Source: Acetobacter persici JCM 25330 (GTDB lineage: Bacteria; Pseudomonadota; Alphaproteobacteria; Acetobacterales; Acetobacteraceae). From it: 64,000 nucleotides of DNA. The number at the start of each line of letters is the position of its first letter. The first letter of the stretch is position 1. Below the pieces are notes generated by a model, which searched no databases, was not told where the DNA came from, and saw only the letters and a program-made list of their open reading frames with translations. Location: the NCBI RefSeq assembly GCF_000613905.1, contig NZ_BAJW01000002.1, positions 40,336-104,335 on the forward strand. The letters run 5' to 3'. The position numbers and the translations under genes were made by a program. This document shows positions 46,376 through 56,169 of the stretch, piece after piece.

Positions 46376-47913
46376 GCCGGATCAGCGGCTTCAACATAGC
46401 GCGGGAAAATCCCCTGCGGCGCCGGGAGCACGCGGCCTCCCGGCAGCGGTGTGTCAAGAGCGGCAAACGTACGCTCCTCTTCCGTCACCCCAAGCTGGGT
46501 CAGCATCCGGTCCATGCTCTGCGGCATATAGGGCTGGAGCATGGTGGCAATACCGCGTAGGGCATCGACCAGAACACGCAGCACATCGTTCATCCGTTCC
46601 GGGTCAGTCTTTTTGAGCGCCCATGGCGCCTGATGGTCGATATAGGCATTACAGGCGCGGATCACTTTCCACACATCTTCCAGCGCGTCGGTCAGCGCAC
46701 ACCGGTCGAGCTGGCTGGCCATCAGTTCCGGCAACACCGCCACATGGTTGAGAAGCTGCGTATCTTCTTCCGTCAGCGTGCGCCGTTCTGGCAGCACGCC
46801 GCCACAATTCCGGGCCACCAGAGACAGGGTGCGTTGCGCCAGATTGCCCAGATCGTTCGCCAGCTCAACATTATTCCGTATAATCAGAGACTTGCGAGAC
46901 AGATCGCTATCTCCACCAAACGGGACTTCCCGCAGCAGGAAAAAGCGCACGGTGTCCAGACCGAATTCCTGCACAAGATCACGCGGGTCCACCACATTGC
47001 CCAGAGACTTGCTCATCTTCTGGCCTTCGACCGTCCACCAGCCGTTTGCAAAAATCTTTTTAGGCAGCTCAATCCCGGCAGCCATCAGGAACGCGGGCCA
47101 GTAAATAGCGTGGAAACGGGCAATGTCTTTACCTACCAGATGCTGGCTTGCGGGCCAGAAGCGCGCACGCGGCGCTGCAGCATCCGGGTAGTCCAGCGCG
47201 CTGAGATAGTTTGCCAGCGCATCAAACCAGACATACATCACATGCGCTTCATCCCCCGGCACGGGGATACCCCAGTTAAAACTGGTGCGGCTGATGGACA
47301 GGTCCCGCAGCCCCTGCTTCACGAAGCTGATAATCTCGCGCTTCATGCCGTGTGGGCCAAGGAAGTCCGGGTTGGCCTCGTAATGTGCCAGCAGTCGGTC
47401 CTGAAACGCGGAAAGGCGGAAGAAGTAAGACGGCTCCTTCACCCATTCCACCGGAGCGCCGGTCGGTGCGACCTTCTGGCCACCGGGCCCTTCAATCAGT
47501 TCATCTTCACCATAGAAACATTCATCCCGCAGCGCGTACCAGCCTTCATACGCGCCGAGATAAATGGCGTCATTTTCCGCCACTTTCTGCCAGAGCGCCT
47601 GTGCGCCTTTAATGTGGCGTGGCTCCGTTGTGCGGATAAAATCATCGTAGGAAATCGCCATGGCATCCGCCATGCTGCGGAAGTCATCGGACACCTTGTC
47701 CGCAAAGGCCTTCGGCGCCACACCGGCGGCCTGCGCGGCCTGCTCCACTTTCTGACCATGCTCATCTGTGCCGGTCAGGAAAAACACATCATCTCCGGCC
47801 AGACGATGGAACCGCGCCAGCACGTCCGCCGCAATGGAGGTATAGGCGTGGCCAATGTGCGGCGCACCGTTCACGTAATAAATCGGGGTGGTGACGTAAA
47901 AAGGGCGGGTCAT
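46372..47913 (-). CDS. metG: methionyl-tRNA synthetase
   Basis: Charges tRNA-Met with methionine. The class I signatures are PHIGHAYTS (about 16-24) and KMSKS in GQKMSKSLGN (about 303-312). At 513 residues it is the short form without the C-terminal tRNA-binding domain and with a reduced connective peptide. Its ATG overlaps the holB stop by four bases, and its own stop overlaps the tatD start. A tRNA-Met gene occurs at 57.7 kb. Confidence 0.96.
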   Translation of the reverse strand: MTRPFYVTTPIYYVNGAPHIGHAYTSIAADVLARFHRLAGDDVFFLTGTDEHGQKVEQAAQAAGVAPKAFADKVSDDFRSMADAMAISYDDFIRTTEPRHIKGAQALWQKVAENDAIYLGAYEGWYALRDECFYGEDELIEGPGGQKVAPTGAPVEWVKEPSYFFRLSAFQDRLLAHYEANPDFLGPHGMKREIISFVKQGLRDLSISRTSFNWGIPVPGDEAHVMYVWFDALANYLSALDYPDAAAPRARFWPASQHLVGKDIARFHAIYWPAFLMAAGIELPKKIFANGWWTVEGQKMSKSLGNVVDPRDLVQEFGLDTVRFFLLREVPFGGDSDLSRKSLIIRNNVELANDLGNLAQRTLSLVARNCGGVLPERRTLTEEDTQLLNHVAVLPELMASQLDRCALTDALEDVWKVIRACNAYIDHQAPWALKKTDPERMNDVLRVLVDALRGIATMLQPYMPQSMDRMLTQLGVTEEERTFAALDTPLPGGRVLPAPQGIFPRYVEAADPA

Positions 47914-48857
47914 GCAATACTCGCAATAGTCATGGCTTCGAGAAGTGTTTCCTGTTTATCGAGATTGAAGCGTTCCGTCTCGCCTTGAAGACGCATGATG
48001 GCTTCCCACGCGTCTGCCAGAGCAACACAGGCGGCATGGCCCTGCCGGGCAGCATTGCGGGCCCGCTCCTGAAGAAAGTCCGATAACAGGCTGAAAAATA
48101 AGTTAAACCCATCATCCTTACGGAGAACAATCTCGGCAATTTCGTAGCCCCGGCTGGCGGAAACACCGTTCAGGGTTTCTTCCACCAGACTGGCAATCTG
48201 ACCGTTCTTATCCGCCAGAAACGCCGCAGCACGCCCCGGCGCACCATGGGCCGCCGCCTGCACCCGGCTGATTTCCTCGGCGGACGCTTCAGGCTGGATG
48301 CGTCTCAGCACAGCCATCATGTCCATAGGAGCCAGTGGCTCCAGTTCCAGCCTGCGGCACCGGCTGCGGATAGTTGGCAGCAGACGCCCCGGTGCGGAGC
48401 ATGTCAGCAGCAAAACAGCTGCCGGAGGAGGCTCTTCCAGAATTTTCAGCAAAGCATTGGCGGCACTTCGGTTAAGCCACTCAGCACCATCCACAATCAC
48501 GACGCGCCAGCCGCCTTCCGCTGCCGTACGACGCAAAAAGGCATTGATAGGCCGCACCTCGTCCGCGACAATCTCACCCCGATAACGCTGCTTTTTTTCA
48601 TCAAAACTGCGGCTGACCACCAGAAGGTCAGCATGGGTTGCTGCAGAAATCCGGCGTCCTGCCGGACTTTCCGCCTCTTCTCCCCCCAGAATCATCCGGG
48701 CCAGACGGAATGCAAACGTCGCCTTGCCGATGCCCGGTGGCCCGGTGATCAGCCAAGCATGAGGAAGGCGTCCGTCGTCAAAAATCTTACGAAATGCCTG
48801 AAGAGGCGCTTCATGCCCATGCAAATGCAGGGAGGCCTGACGCGGGTCACCCTCCAC
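47910..48857 (-). CDS. holB: DNA polymerase III subunit delta'
   Basis: Part of the clamp loader. The AAA+ domain has P-loop TGPPGIGKATFAFRLA (about 38-53), a SRC motif in TIRSRCRRLELEPL and the alpha-helical collar beyond about 215. There is no zinc-binding cysteine cluster of the usual form. It starts at GTG 48857, three bases after the restored tmk stop. The tmk-holB-metG-tatD order is widely conserved. Confidence 0.92.
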   Translation of the reverse strand: MEGDPRQASLHLHGHEAPLQAFRKIFDDGRLPHAWLITGPPGIGKATFAFRLARMILGGEEAESPAGRRISAATHADLLVVSRSFDEKKQRYRGEIVADEVRPINAFLRRTAAEGGWRVVIVDGAEWLNRSAANALLKILEEPPPAAVLLLTCSAPGRLLPTIRSRCRRLELEPLAPMDMMAVLRRIQPEASAEEISRVQAAAHGAPGRAAAFLADKNGQIASLVEETLNGVSASRGYEIAEIVLRKDDGFNLFFSLLSDFLQERARNAARQGHAACVALADAWEAIMRLQGETERFNLDKQETLLEAMTIASIA

Positions 48858-48860
48858 GGG

Positions 48861-49498
48861 TCAGGCCCGCGCAAGGTGAGAAAGAATATCTTTCACAATC
48901 AGGCTATTAATCTCTTCTGCTGACTGTTCGTCGGTCTGCAACCTGCGAACGCGCCTGTATTCTGGCGGGCAATTTCACGGAACCCGGCGGACACACGCGC
49001 ATGAAACGCCTCGTCAGACTGTTCATACCGGTCCACCGGCGCGCCGCGGGCTGCCAGCCGCAGGCGGGCGACATTCCGTGGCGCTTCCAGAAGAAACGTC
49101 ACGTCCGGGTCCTGCCCTAACTGATTTTGCAAACGGGCAATCAGATCCAGCACATCCGGGTCCCCTTCCGCGCGCCCATACCCCTGATAGGCCATGGTCG
49201 AATCTGTAAACCGGTCACACACGACAATCTGGCCTCTGGCCAGTGCAGGCGTAATCATGTTGTCCAGGTGGTCAGCACGGGCAGCAAAATGCGTCAGGAT
49301 CTCGGCCCGCAGGGAAAGCGGATTTTTGCCAAACAGCAGAAGCTGCCGCAAATCTTCCGCTCCCGGAGATCCACCCGGCTCCCGCGTCGTCAAAACATCA
49401 TGCCCAAGAGACGCAAGAGCGGACTGAAGCAGCCGGAGCTGGGTAGACTTCCCAACCCCCTCGCTCCCTTCCAGTGTGACAAACAGACCTTTTGCCAT
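48861..49498 (-). pseudogene. tmk: thymidylate kinase, frame broken near the C-terminus
   Basis: Phosphorylates dTMP to dTDP. FVTLEGSEGVGKSTQ (P-loop, about 6-20), TTREPGG, and the lid region VDRYEQSDEAFHARV are present. Frame is lost near 48955. One base (GGG for GG) gives NTGRVRRLQTDEQSAEEINSL and a TGA at 48861-48863, so the protein has about 212 residues. As given, it ends 13 codons too early with unrelated sequence. The gene is normally essential. Confidence 0.92.
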
Positions 49499-49501
49499 GA
49501 C

Positions 49502-50725
49502 TCAGAGATGCAGACGGCGTGCGGCGCGCCCAAAGACACCGAGAGCCGGGACACTCTGCCCGGCCACCACCGGCACCAGAGCCTGCCGTCCACCGGGCAG
49601 CAGAACCGTCAGTTGCCCCACAGGCTGGCCCTGCTGAATCGGGGCTGCAATCGGCCCCTGATAATCCAGAGACATATGGGTGCCATTCCGCCAGCCATGC
49701 GGCAGCATCATCACAAAATCCTGCCCGGCCACCAGCGGCACAGTCTGGTTCACACCCATCCAGACAGGCGCCTGTTCCAGAACATCCCCTTTGGAGACAA
49801 TCTTTGCGGATTCGAAATTGGCAAAAGCCCAGCCCATCAGGCGTTCGCCCTCACGCGCACGCGCCCCGTCTGACGGCAGGCCGTTGATCGCCATAATCAC
49901 CCGGCGGCCTTCTCGCTCGGAAGAAGCGCACAGCCCGAACCCACCGGCATCGGTGTGGCCGGTCTTCAGGCCGTCAGCCAGCCCTTTGACCACCAGAGCG
50001 TTGCGGTTCGCCTGACGGATCTTGTTGAAGAAGAACTCTTTTTCCGAGAAATAATGATAATATTCCGGGAAATCATGAATGAGCCGCAGAGCCAGATAGG
50101 CCACATCGCGGGCGGTCATGTAGTGGTTTTCCGCAGGCCAGCCCGTCGCGTTCATGAAATGGGAGTTGGTCAGACCCAGCTTGCCCGCCATGTCGTTCAT
50201 CAGGGCGACAAACTGTTCTTCGGACCCGGAAATCCCTTCCGCCAGAACGATACAGGCATCATTGCCGGACTGGATCACCATCCCCTGAATGAGGTCCTGC
50301 ACCGGAATGCTCTGCCCCAGCGGCACGAACATGCGTGACCCCTGCATGCGCCAAGCCCGCTCGCTCACCGGGAGCTGCTGGTCCAGCCGCAGGCGACCTG
50401 CCTTGAGCATGCTGAAGGTGACGTAAGCCGTCATCATTTTGGTCAGAGAGGACGGAGGCATCCGTTCATCCGCTGCTTTTTCAAGCAGGGTTGTGCCACT
50501 CTTATAGTCAATAATGCAGGCCCAGCGCGCCAGCGTGTCCAGCGGGCCAACAGGCGTGGTGGCAGGCGTCTGCGCCACAGCATCAGGCAGAGGGGCCGCG
50601 CTGCCAGCAGGAGCCGCCGCAGCATGCGGATGCGCTCCCTTTGATTTGCGGGCAAAAGCAGTCAGAGAATAACTGCCTGAGAGGAGGGCTGCGCCTCCTG
50701 CGAGAAGAAACCGTCGAGTTTGCAC
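49502..50725 (-). CDS. dacC: D-alanyl-D-alanine carboxypeptidase
   Basis: Penicillin-binding protein that trims peptidoglycan pentapeptides in the periplasm. The N-terminus MQTRRFLLAGGAALLSG resembles a twin-arginine signal peptide. Active-site motifs are SSLTKM (Ser-x2-Lys, about 91-96), SGN in IQSGNDACI and KTG in LKTGHTDAGG. The C-terminal domain (after about 310) is the PBP5-type beta domain. At 407 residues the length is normal. It lies three bases before tmk; the symbol could equally be dacA or dacF. Confidence 0.92.
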   Translation of the reverse strand: MQTRRFLLAGGAALLSGSYSLTAFARKSKGAHPHAAAAPAGSAAPLPDAVAQTPATTPVGPLDTLARWACIIDYKSGTTLLEKAADERMPPSSLTKMMTAYVTFSMLKAGRLRLDQQLPVSERAWRMQGSRMFVPLGQSIPVQDLIQGMVIQSGNDACIVLAEGISGSEEQFVALMNDMAGKLGLTNSHFMNATGWPAENHYMTARDVAYLALRLIHDFPEYYHYFSEKEFFFNKIRQANRNALVVKGLADGLKTGHTDAGGFGLCASSEREGRRVIMAINGLPSDGARAREGERLMGWAFANFESAKIVSKGDVLEQAPVWMGVNQTVPLVAGQDFVMMLPHGWRNGTHMSLDYQGPIAAPIQQGQPVGQLTVLLPGGRQALVPVVAGQSVPALGVFGRAARRLHL

Positions 50726-50733
50726 GTTCTTTC

Positions 50734-51612
50734 CTATTCGACGACGATATGAGATCCGGTCAAGCCATCAGCGAGTGCGCGCTTCAGGGCCGCATCCGCG
50801 TCGCTTATAGTCGTAAAAGGTCCTTGTCGGACAGCCCACATCTTGCCTTGTGGTGAGAAAGAAGGCCAGACCGAGCCTCCCTCCTGCGCGGCAAGCCTTG
50901 CGGCTGCGCCACGCGCTGTAAAATCTGCCGTTTCAACCCAGAGTTGCGTCGCCACAGGTTGTCCCTGCCGCCACTGCACCGGGAGGTCCGGCAATTGAAC
51001 AGGCGTCGGCCCAGTGCCCTGCGCCGCTGAGACTGCGGATTGCTCCGTCGTGGAGGAGACACCCCTGCTCTCCGCGCCCGCGACCGGGCCTGCAAGATCT
51101 GTCTGTTTTACAGCTTCCCGCGGGGCTGCACTGATTTGGAGCATCGGGCCGCCGGGCAGTTGCTCCGCAAGCTGGCGGCTCGTCACTTCATCCTCAATAA
51201 TCCGTACGCGTGCCGGGCCAGCCCCAACCCCCAGCAGGTCAGCCGCCCTGCGTGAAAGACCCAGAATACGCCCTGTTTCTGCCGGACCGCGCTCATTCAC
51301 CCGGATCGTAATTTCACGCCCGTTTTCCAGATTGATAACTGTCACAACAGCGGGCAGTTGCAGGGTTGGGTGGCTTCCCGTCATGGAGAGCGGATTGCGC
51401 ACTTCTCCATCCGTTGTCAGCGGCGTGCCAGAGTCTGCCTGCCGGACAGCTAGCCCCATAGCCTGATAGGAAAAATCTTCTCGCGGATACATCCACGCCG
51501 CCCCTGCCTGCCAGGCCGGACCAACGACATAATGCACATCCGGCTTTACTTCAGGTTGCGGCCTGGAACAGGCCGCAACAGTCACACAACAGAAAAGAAC
51601 GGCTTTTTTCAC
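50734..51612 (-). CDS. rlpA: RlpA-like lipoprotein with SPOR domain
   Basis: Septal ring-associated lytic transglycosylase family. The lipoprotein signal ends in the lipobox VAAC near residue 15. A double-psi beta-barrel domain follows (about 38-145; WMYPREDFSYQAMGLAV, VTVINLENGREITIRVNERGP, RILGLSRRAADLLGV). A disordered Thr/Ser/Pro linker leads to a C-terminal SPOR domain (about 218-292) for binding denuded glycan at the septum. Whether it cleaves glycan is uncertain: the first catalytic region is divergent. It lies between mltB and dacC with tiny gaps. Confidence 0.82.
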   Translation of the reverse strand: MKKAVLFCCVTVAACSRPQPEVKPDVHYVVGPAWQAGAAWMYPREDFSYQAMGLAVRQADSGTPLTTDGEVRNPLSMTGSHPTLQLPAVVTVINLENGREITIRVNERGPAETGRILGLSRRAADLLGVGAGPARVRIIEDEVTSRQLAEQLPGGPMLQISAAPREAVKQTDLAGPVAGAESRGVSSTTEQSAVSAAQGTGPTPVQLPDLPVQWRQGQPVATQLWVETADFTARGAAARLAAQEGGSVWPSFSPQGKMWAVRQGPFTTISDADAALKRALADGLTGSHIVVE

Positions 51613-52610
51613 GCCACGGCACTACCCAACAGACCAACACCAAGAGCATAGAAATCAGACGGATTATACCGCCGGATCACATTGAAGTTGTGGTACACCA
51701 TATAGGCCTCGCCCCCAACGCCATCGGGGCGGATAATGGCACCACTCAGATCCAGATGCGTAAAGTCACCCCCGCCCTGCGGCCGCACTCCCTGCGTGGC
51801 CCAGTAGGACACAGGCCGCACAATGCTCCGGCCGATCTGCCCCTGCTCCAATGAGTCTGGCATATCAACGGCCTCACCCCACGGCTGCCCGGCAATCCAG
51901 TGGCATTTGGCCAGATAGTTGGCAATAGAGGCGAAAACATCCCCTTCATTGTTCCAGATATCGCGGCGCCCCCCGGCCGGGAAACTAGCCGCATACTGCT
52001 CATACGCACTGGGCATAAACTGCGGCTGCCCCATGGCACCCGCATAGCTGCCCAGCATGCCTGACGGCGTAATGTCGCCTTCGCCCAGAATGGTCAGTGC
52101 CTTGAACAGTTCTGCCCGGAAGAAGGAGGCCCGCCGGCCGTCATAGGCCAGAGTCGCAAGGGCATCGACCACATGGAACGTGCCCATTCGGGTGCCATAC
52201 GCGGATTCCAGCCCCCAAATCCCGGCGATCACACCGCGATCCACGCCATAAATCTGGCTGACCTTACCCAGAAGGGCCTCACGCTCACTGACTGCGGCCT
52301 GCCCGTCTGAAATCTTTTTATCGGTAATAACGCGCGCTTTGTATTGCGCCCATGTCAGGGTGAATTCCGGCTGATGCCGGTCTGCCTTCAGGACTTTCTG
52401 ATTGGGTTCTGCCGTCAGCGCCAGAGCCTCATCCACCACAGAAGCTGAAAGCCCTTTACTGATGGCCTCCCGCCGCACACCGGCAAGAAACGCAGCATAG
52501 CTCCCCGGCTCCGTACCGGAGACGGCCCGGGCGGCTTTGTTTTTTGCAAAGGCGGGAGTCACCACAGCGGCGGACACAGCCCCGCAAACAAGAAATTGTC
52601 TTCTCAGCAT
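51609..52610 (-). CDS. mltB: lytic murein transglycosylase, MltB family
   Basis: Cleaves peptidoglycan glycan chains with formation of anhydro-muramic ends. It begins MLRRQFLVCGAVSAAVV, a signal sequence with a twin-arginine-like start. The catalytic glutamate is in GIWGLESAYGTRMG (near residue 131), followed by FMPSAYEQYA and YLAKCHWIAGQPWGEAVDMP. The protein has 333 residues. Its stop overlaps the rlpA start, and it opens the long minus-strand run mltB-rlpA-dacC-tmk-holB-metG-tatD. Confidence 0.92.
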   Translation of the reverse strand: MLRRQFLVCGAVSAAVVTPAFAKNKAARAVSGTEPGSYAAFLAGVRREAISKGLSASVVDEALALTAEPNQKVLKADRHQPEFTLTWAQYKARVITDKKISDGQAAVSEREALLGKVSQIYGVDRGVIAGIWGLESAYGTRMGTFHVVDALATLAYDGRRASFFRAELFKALTILGEGDITPSGMLGSYAGAMGQPQFMPSAYEQYAASFPAGGRRDIWNNEGDVFASIANYLAKCHWIAGQPWGEAVDMPDSLEQGQIGRSIVRPVSYWATQGVRPQGGGDFTHLDLSGAIIRPDGVGGEAYMVYHNFNVIRRYNPSDFYALGVGLLGSAVA

Positions 52611-52825
52611 TCCGTATCAGCCTGTTGTTGCTCACATAAACCCGGCGGGACAGGACGTCACTTTACCCTCCCACATCTGTTCTGTCTCTCAGAGACATCT
52701 GTCCGGCAGCGTTACTGCCCCTGCGCTATCGCTTGACATTCACGCGCGCGGAGACTCCTTTCTCCCCCTTATCCCGTTACGCACCCTGTAACCATGCACT
52801 CCGACCTGATGGACCTTCTTCCTTT

Positions 52826-53401
52826 ATGCCCGGCTCTCTGGATCATTTTCTTGCGCTGACGACGGCTCACCCGCTTGTTCAGGTTCTGATCGTCATCATC
52901 GCCACGTTTATTCTTGAAGATGCCGCAACAGTTCTTACCGCCATTCAGGTCAATCTGCACACGCTGGCGCCGGGCACCGCTTTAATCGCGCTTTATGTCG
53001 GAATTGTTGCAGGCGATGTAGGCCTGTACGGGCTAGGATACCTTGCTGCGCGCTGGCCACCAGCCCGCAGATGGATTGATACGCCAGAGCGGGATGTGCA
53101 ACGCCAGTGGCTGACGCAAAAGCTGTTCAAAGTCGTTTTTATCAGCCGTTTTGTGCCCGGCACCCGCCTGCCGCTCTACACGGCCTGCGGGTTCTTCAAT
53201 GCTGGTTTGCGCACTTTTACGCTAGCCACCATTCTGGCAACCATGATCTGGACATCTGCCCTTTTTGCGCTATCGCTGCGCGTTGGTGGGTTTCTGCTGG
53301 CCCATCTCGGAGCCTGGCGCTGGGTCGGTATTTTTGGCTTTGTGCTGGTAATCATCATTATGGGTCGCATTGCTGCCCGCATTCAGAAGCAGGGAAAATG
53401 A
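52826..53401 (+). CDS. DedA family membrane protein
   Basis: A 191-residue integral membrane protein with about five membrane segments or re-entrant loops. Conserved DedA/SNARE-associated features are the acidic pair in FILEDAATVL (about 26) and FISRFVPGTRLPLYTACG (about 110-127) with the key arginines. DedA proteins include undecaprenyl-phosphate and phospholipid translocases. ATG 52826 gives a complete N-terminus. The stop overlaps the next start in ATGA, linking it to the ATP-grasp protein. Confidence 0.85.
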   Translation: MPGSLDHFLALTTAHPLVQVLIVIIATFILEDAATVLTAIQVNLHTLAPGTALIALYVGIVAGDVGLYGLGYLAARWPPARRWIDTPERDVQRQWLTQKLFKVVFISRFVPGTRLPLYTACGFFNAGLRTFTLATILATMIWTSALFALSLRVGGFLLAHLGAWRWVGIFGFVLVIIIMGRIAARIQKQGK

Positions 53402-54512
53402 CCCAGCTGTCACCATCCTCTCACCCCCATACGGCCACCATTCCGTCACAACAGTCCGGAAGTAAATCGGGCTCTCCGCTCTCCAGCTTTGAATTCTGGC
53501 CGGGCTGGGCGTTTTACACGCCGGTTGTGATTTACTGGATCCTGCTCGGCATCCGTTACGGTGACTTCAGCACCCCGACCGCCGCCAATCCACGCATTGA
53601 GACAGGCGGCCTGTGTGGTGAGAGTAAAAGTGGCATTCTGGATATGGCAGGCAGCGTCGCGTCCCGCTGGATTGCGCCCTATACCACGCTGATAACCGGT
53701 ACGAATGACACACAACGCGCACTGGAAGCTCTGGCGGAGAAAGGACTGAGTGTCCCTGTTGTTGTAAAGCCAGACGTCGGCTGTAACGGCACCGGCGTTA
53801 AGCTGGCCCGGACCGAAGCCGAACTGACTGCCGCTCTGGCGGCCTTCCCGCGACGCATCAAACTGGTCCTGCAGCGGCTCATTCCCTACAAGAATGAAGC
53901 AGGTCTGTTTTACATCCGCCACCCCGACAGTCCGCGTGGGGAAATTTCCTCGCTCACTTACAAAGACATTCCAATGCTGACGGGCAACGGACATTCCACA
54001 GTGCTGGACCTGCTCAAACAGGACCCACGCACCAGCCTCCTGCTGCATATTTATACCCCGCGCCTCAAGGCCCGCCTGAACGATGTGCTCGCGGCAGGGG
54101 AAACGCTCGACCTTGTTTTTGCGGGCAACCATTGCAAAGGCGCTATTTTCCATAATGGCGCGGCGGACATCACGCCTGCACTGGTGGACCGGCTGGACGA
54201 GATTATGCAGGACATTCCCGACTTCCATTTTGGTCGGTAGATGTGAAATTCGAGTCTGTCGAAGCGTTGCGGCAGGGCGAGAAGTTCGAGATTATCGAAA
54301 TCAATGGTGTCGGTTCAGAAGCGACCCATATCTGGGATTCCAGCACCACGCTGCGCGAGGCCTATGCAGCCCAGTTTCATCATTACCGGGAAACATTCCG
54401 CATTGGCGCGAAGAAGAAAAAAGAAGGCTGGAAGTCCAGCGGCCTGTGGCACGGTGTCCGTCTGTGGCGCCAGCAGAAACGCCTGCTGGCCTCCTACCCC
54501 ATGAACGATTAA
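53398..54512 (+). pseudogene. ATP-grasp protein resembling D-Ala-D-Ala ligase, frame broken once
   Basis: The N-terminal region has one membrane-like segment (FYTPVVIYWILLGI, about 41-54) and the motif TGGLCGESKSGIL. The ATP-grasp domain has VVVKPDVGCNGTGVKL, RRIKLVLQRLIPY, FYIRHPDSPRGEISSLTYK, cited about residues 175-193, and metal-binding EINGVGSEATHIWD. Frame is lost at TAG 54238-54240; one added base gives HFGRYDVKFESVEALR and the end at 54512. The restored protein has about 371 residues. It is coupled to dedA. Substrate unknown; an envelope role is inferred from the partner. Confidence 0.8.
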
Positions 54513-54537
54513 AGGCTGCCTCAGGCAGCCTTTTCTT
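54511..54537 (+). terminator. rho-independent terminator
   Basis: AAAGGCTGCC and GGCAGCCTTT form a perfect 10-bp stem with loop TCA, followed by T-rich sequence. It begins within the stop codon of the ATP-grasp gene and touches the end of the convergent permease gene. Confidence 0.88.
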
Positions 54538-56071
54538 TAGGCTGAGCGGGCTGCCCGCTCCTGCCCGAGACGGGAATGTTTCCGGCCATAAAACCGGTAG
54601 CTTGCCCAGCCACAGGCGCAATAGATGGCCAGTAGAGTAGCCGGCACGGTCCCGGAAAACAGAGCAAAAATCATATCTACAAACAGCGGCGCCGCCATAA
54701 TCAGGCAGAACAGAATCCCCAGAAGCGGCACATAGCCAATCCAGAGGCCCTTCACGGTAAAACCGCCACCCGGCACGCTAAAAGTGCGCGGAAAGTCCGG
54801 AGCCGTATTGCGGATCCAGATCACCGTAAAGCAGACAATCCCAAACGCCGTGGCTGTTCCCAGACTCACCAGATCCCCGATGATATCAATAGGCAGGGTC
54901 GCTGTAGCAATAGCCACCACCACACCCAGCAGAATGGTCCCGACCCATGGCGTGCAGAAACGTGGATGCAGAGTGCAGAACAGCGGCATCAGCAGGCCAT
55001 CTTCCGCCATAGCGAAAAAAATGCGGCTTTGCGCATAGAGCAGTCCAAACAGGACTGAGCACAGGCCAATCACAGCCCCGATTTTAACAAAAAACGCCAG
55101 CCATGACTGATGCATGGCATTGACCGCCACGGCCAGAGGATCGGCCACATCCAGCAGTTTCCAAGGCACAACGCCTATCAGCACCGCAGCCACAATCATG
55201 TAAACGGCGGTGCAGATCAACAGGGACAGGATAATCCCGGCAGGAATATCACGCCGCGGATTACGCGCCTCGGACGAAGCCGTGGAAACAGCCTCGAACC
55301 CGACATAAGCAAAGAAAATTATGGACGCCGCCCGGAAAATACCCGGAATACCGTAGCGGAACCCTCCCTCATGCGGCGGGATAAAGGGCGTCCAGTAAGA
55401 CGGATGGATCTGCCACAACCCAACCCCCACAAAAACTGCCAGAACCCCCACTTTCAGGAAGACAATGGCCGTGTTGATCCGCAGGGATTCCTTCACGCGA
55501 GAATCAGAAGCCCCGTCACCACCAGAATGGAAAAGGCTCCCACCAGATCCAGCCTGCCGCCGCCTGAAATATGGCGTCCGGCATTATCAAAAATAACCTG
55601 AAGGGTCGTGGTGGTCAGCGCGTGCGGAATCTGAATTCCGAAATCCTGCAGGAGACTGACCGCATAGCCAGAAAAACCCGCAGCCACACCGGCGCAGGAA
55701 ATGCCGTATTCCAGCAACAGCAGCCAGCCGACACCCCAGGCGCAGGCCTCACCCATAGACACATACGCATATGTATAGGCTGAGCCTGAGACCGGCATGG
55801 CGGATGCCAGCTCCCCATAGGATAACGCGGTAAACAGGCAGGCCAGCCCGGCCACAATAAAGGAAAGCAGGATAGACGGCCCGGCATAGTTGGCGGCCGC
55901 TGTTCCTGTCATGACGTAAATGCCAGCCCCGATGGTCGAACCAACCCCCAGCATGGTGAGTTGCAGAGGCCCCAGCGTTCTCTTCAGCCGTTGAGCACCA
56001 TTTTCCTGCTCAATTCTCTCAAGTGATTTGCGACGAGACCGCCCCGTATCCGGGCAGGATGAAAACCCCAT
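54537..56071 (-). pseudogene. APC superfamily amino acid permease, frame broken once
   Basis: A cationic amino acid transporter-like permease with 12 or more membrane segments. The first part has LQLTMLGVGSTIGAGIYVMTG (the conserved GxGIGAGI-type unwound helix 1, about residues 36-56) and ASAMPVSGSAYTYAYV. A TGA near 55494 breaks the frame. One base near 55497 joins VTGLLILAVKESLRINTAIV and the rest, including FFAYVGFEAVSTASSEARNPRRDIP at about 228-252. The restored protein has about 511 residues. ATG 56071 is used; TTG 56092 is in frame upstream. Confidence 0.87.
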
Positions 56072-56169
56072 GAGAGCCTGTGTAACCTCCAACCAAAAAC
56101 CGAGCCTGATGATCCAGCCCGGCTTGCCAGCATTTTATGCCCCACGCCTGTGCAGCGTAGGCTTTTTGT

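Noticed and set aside
46633..47988. A 451-codon plus-strand frame opposite metG
   Set aside because: It is long because of codon bias in metG; the minus strand carries the intact synthetase signatures.
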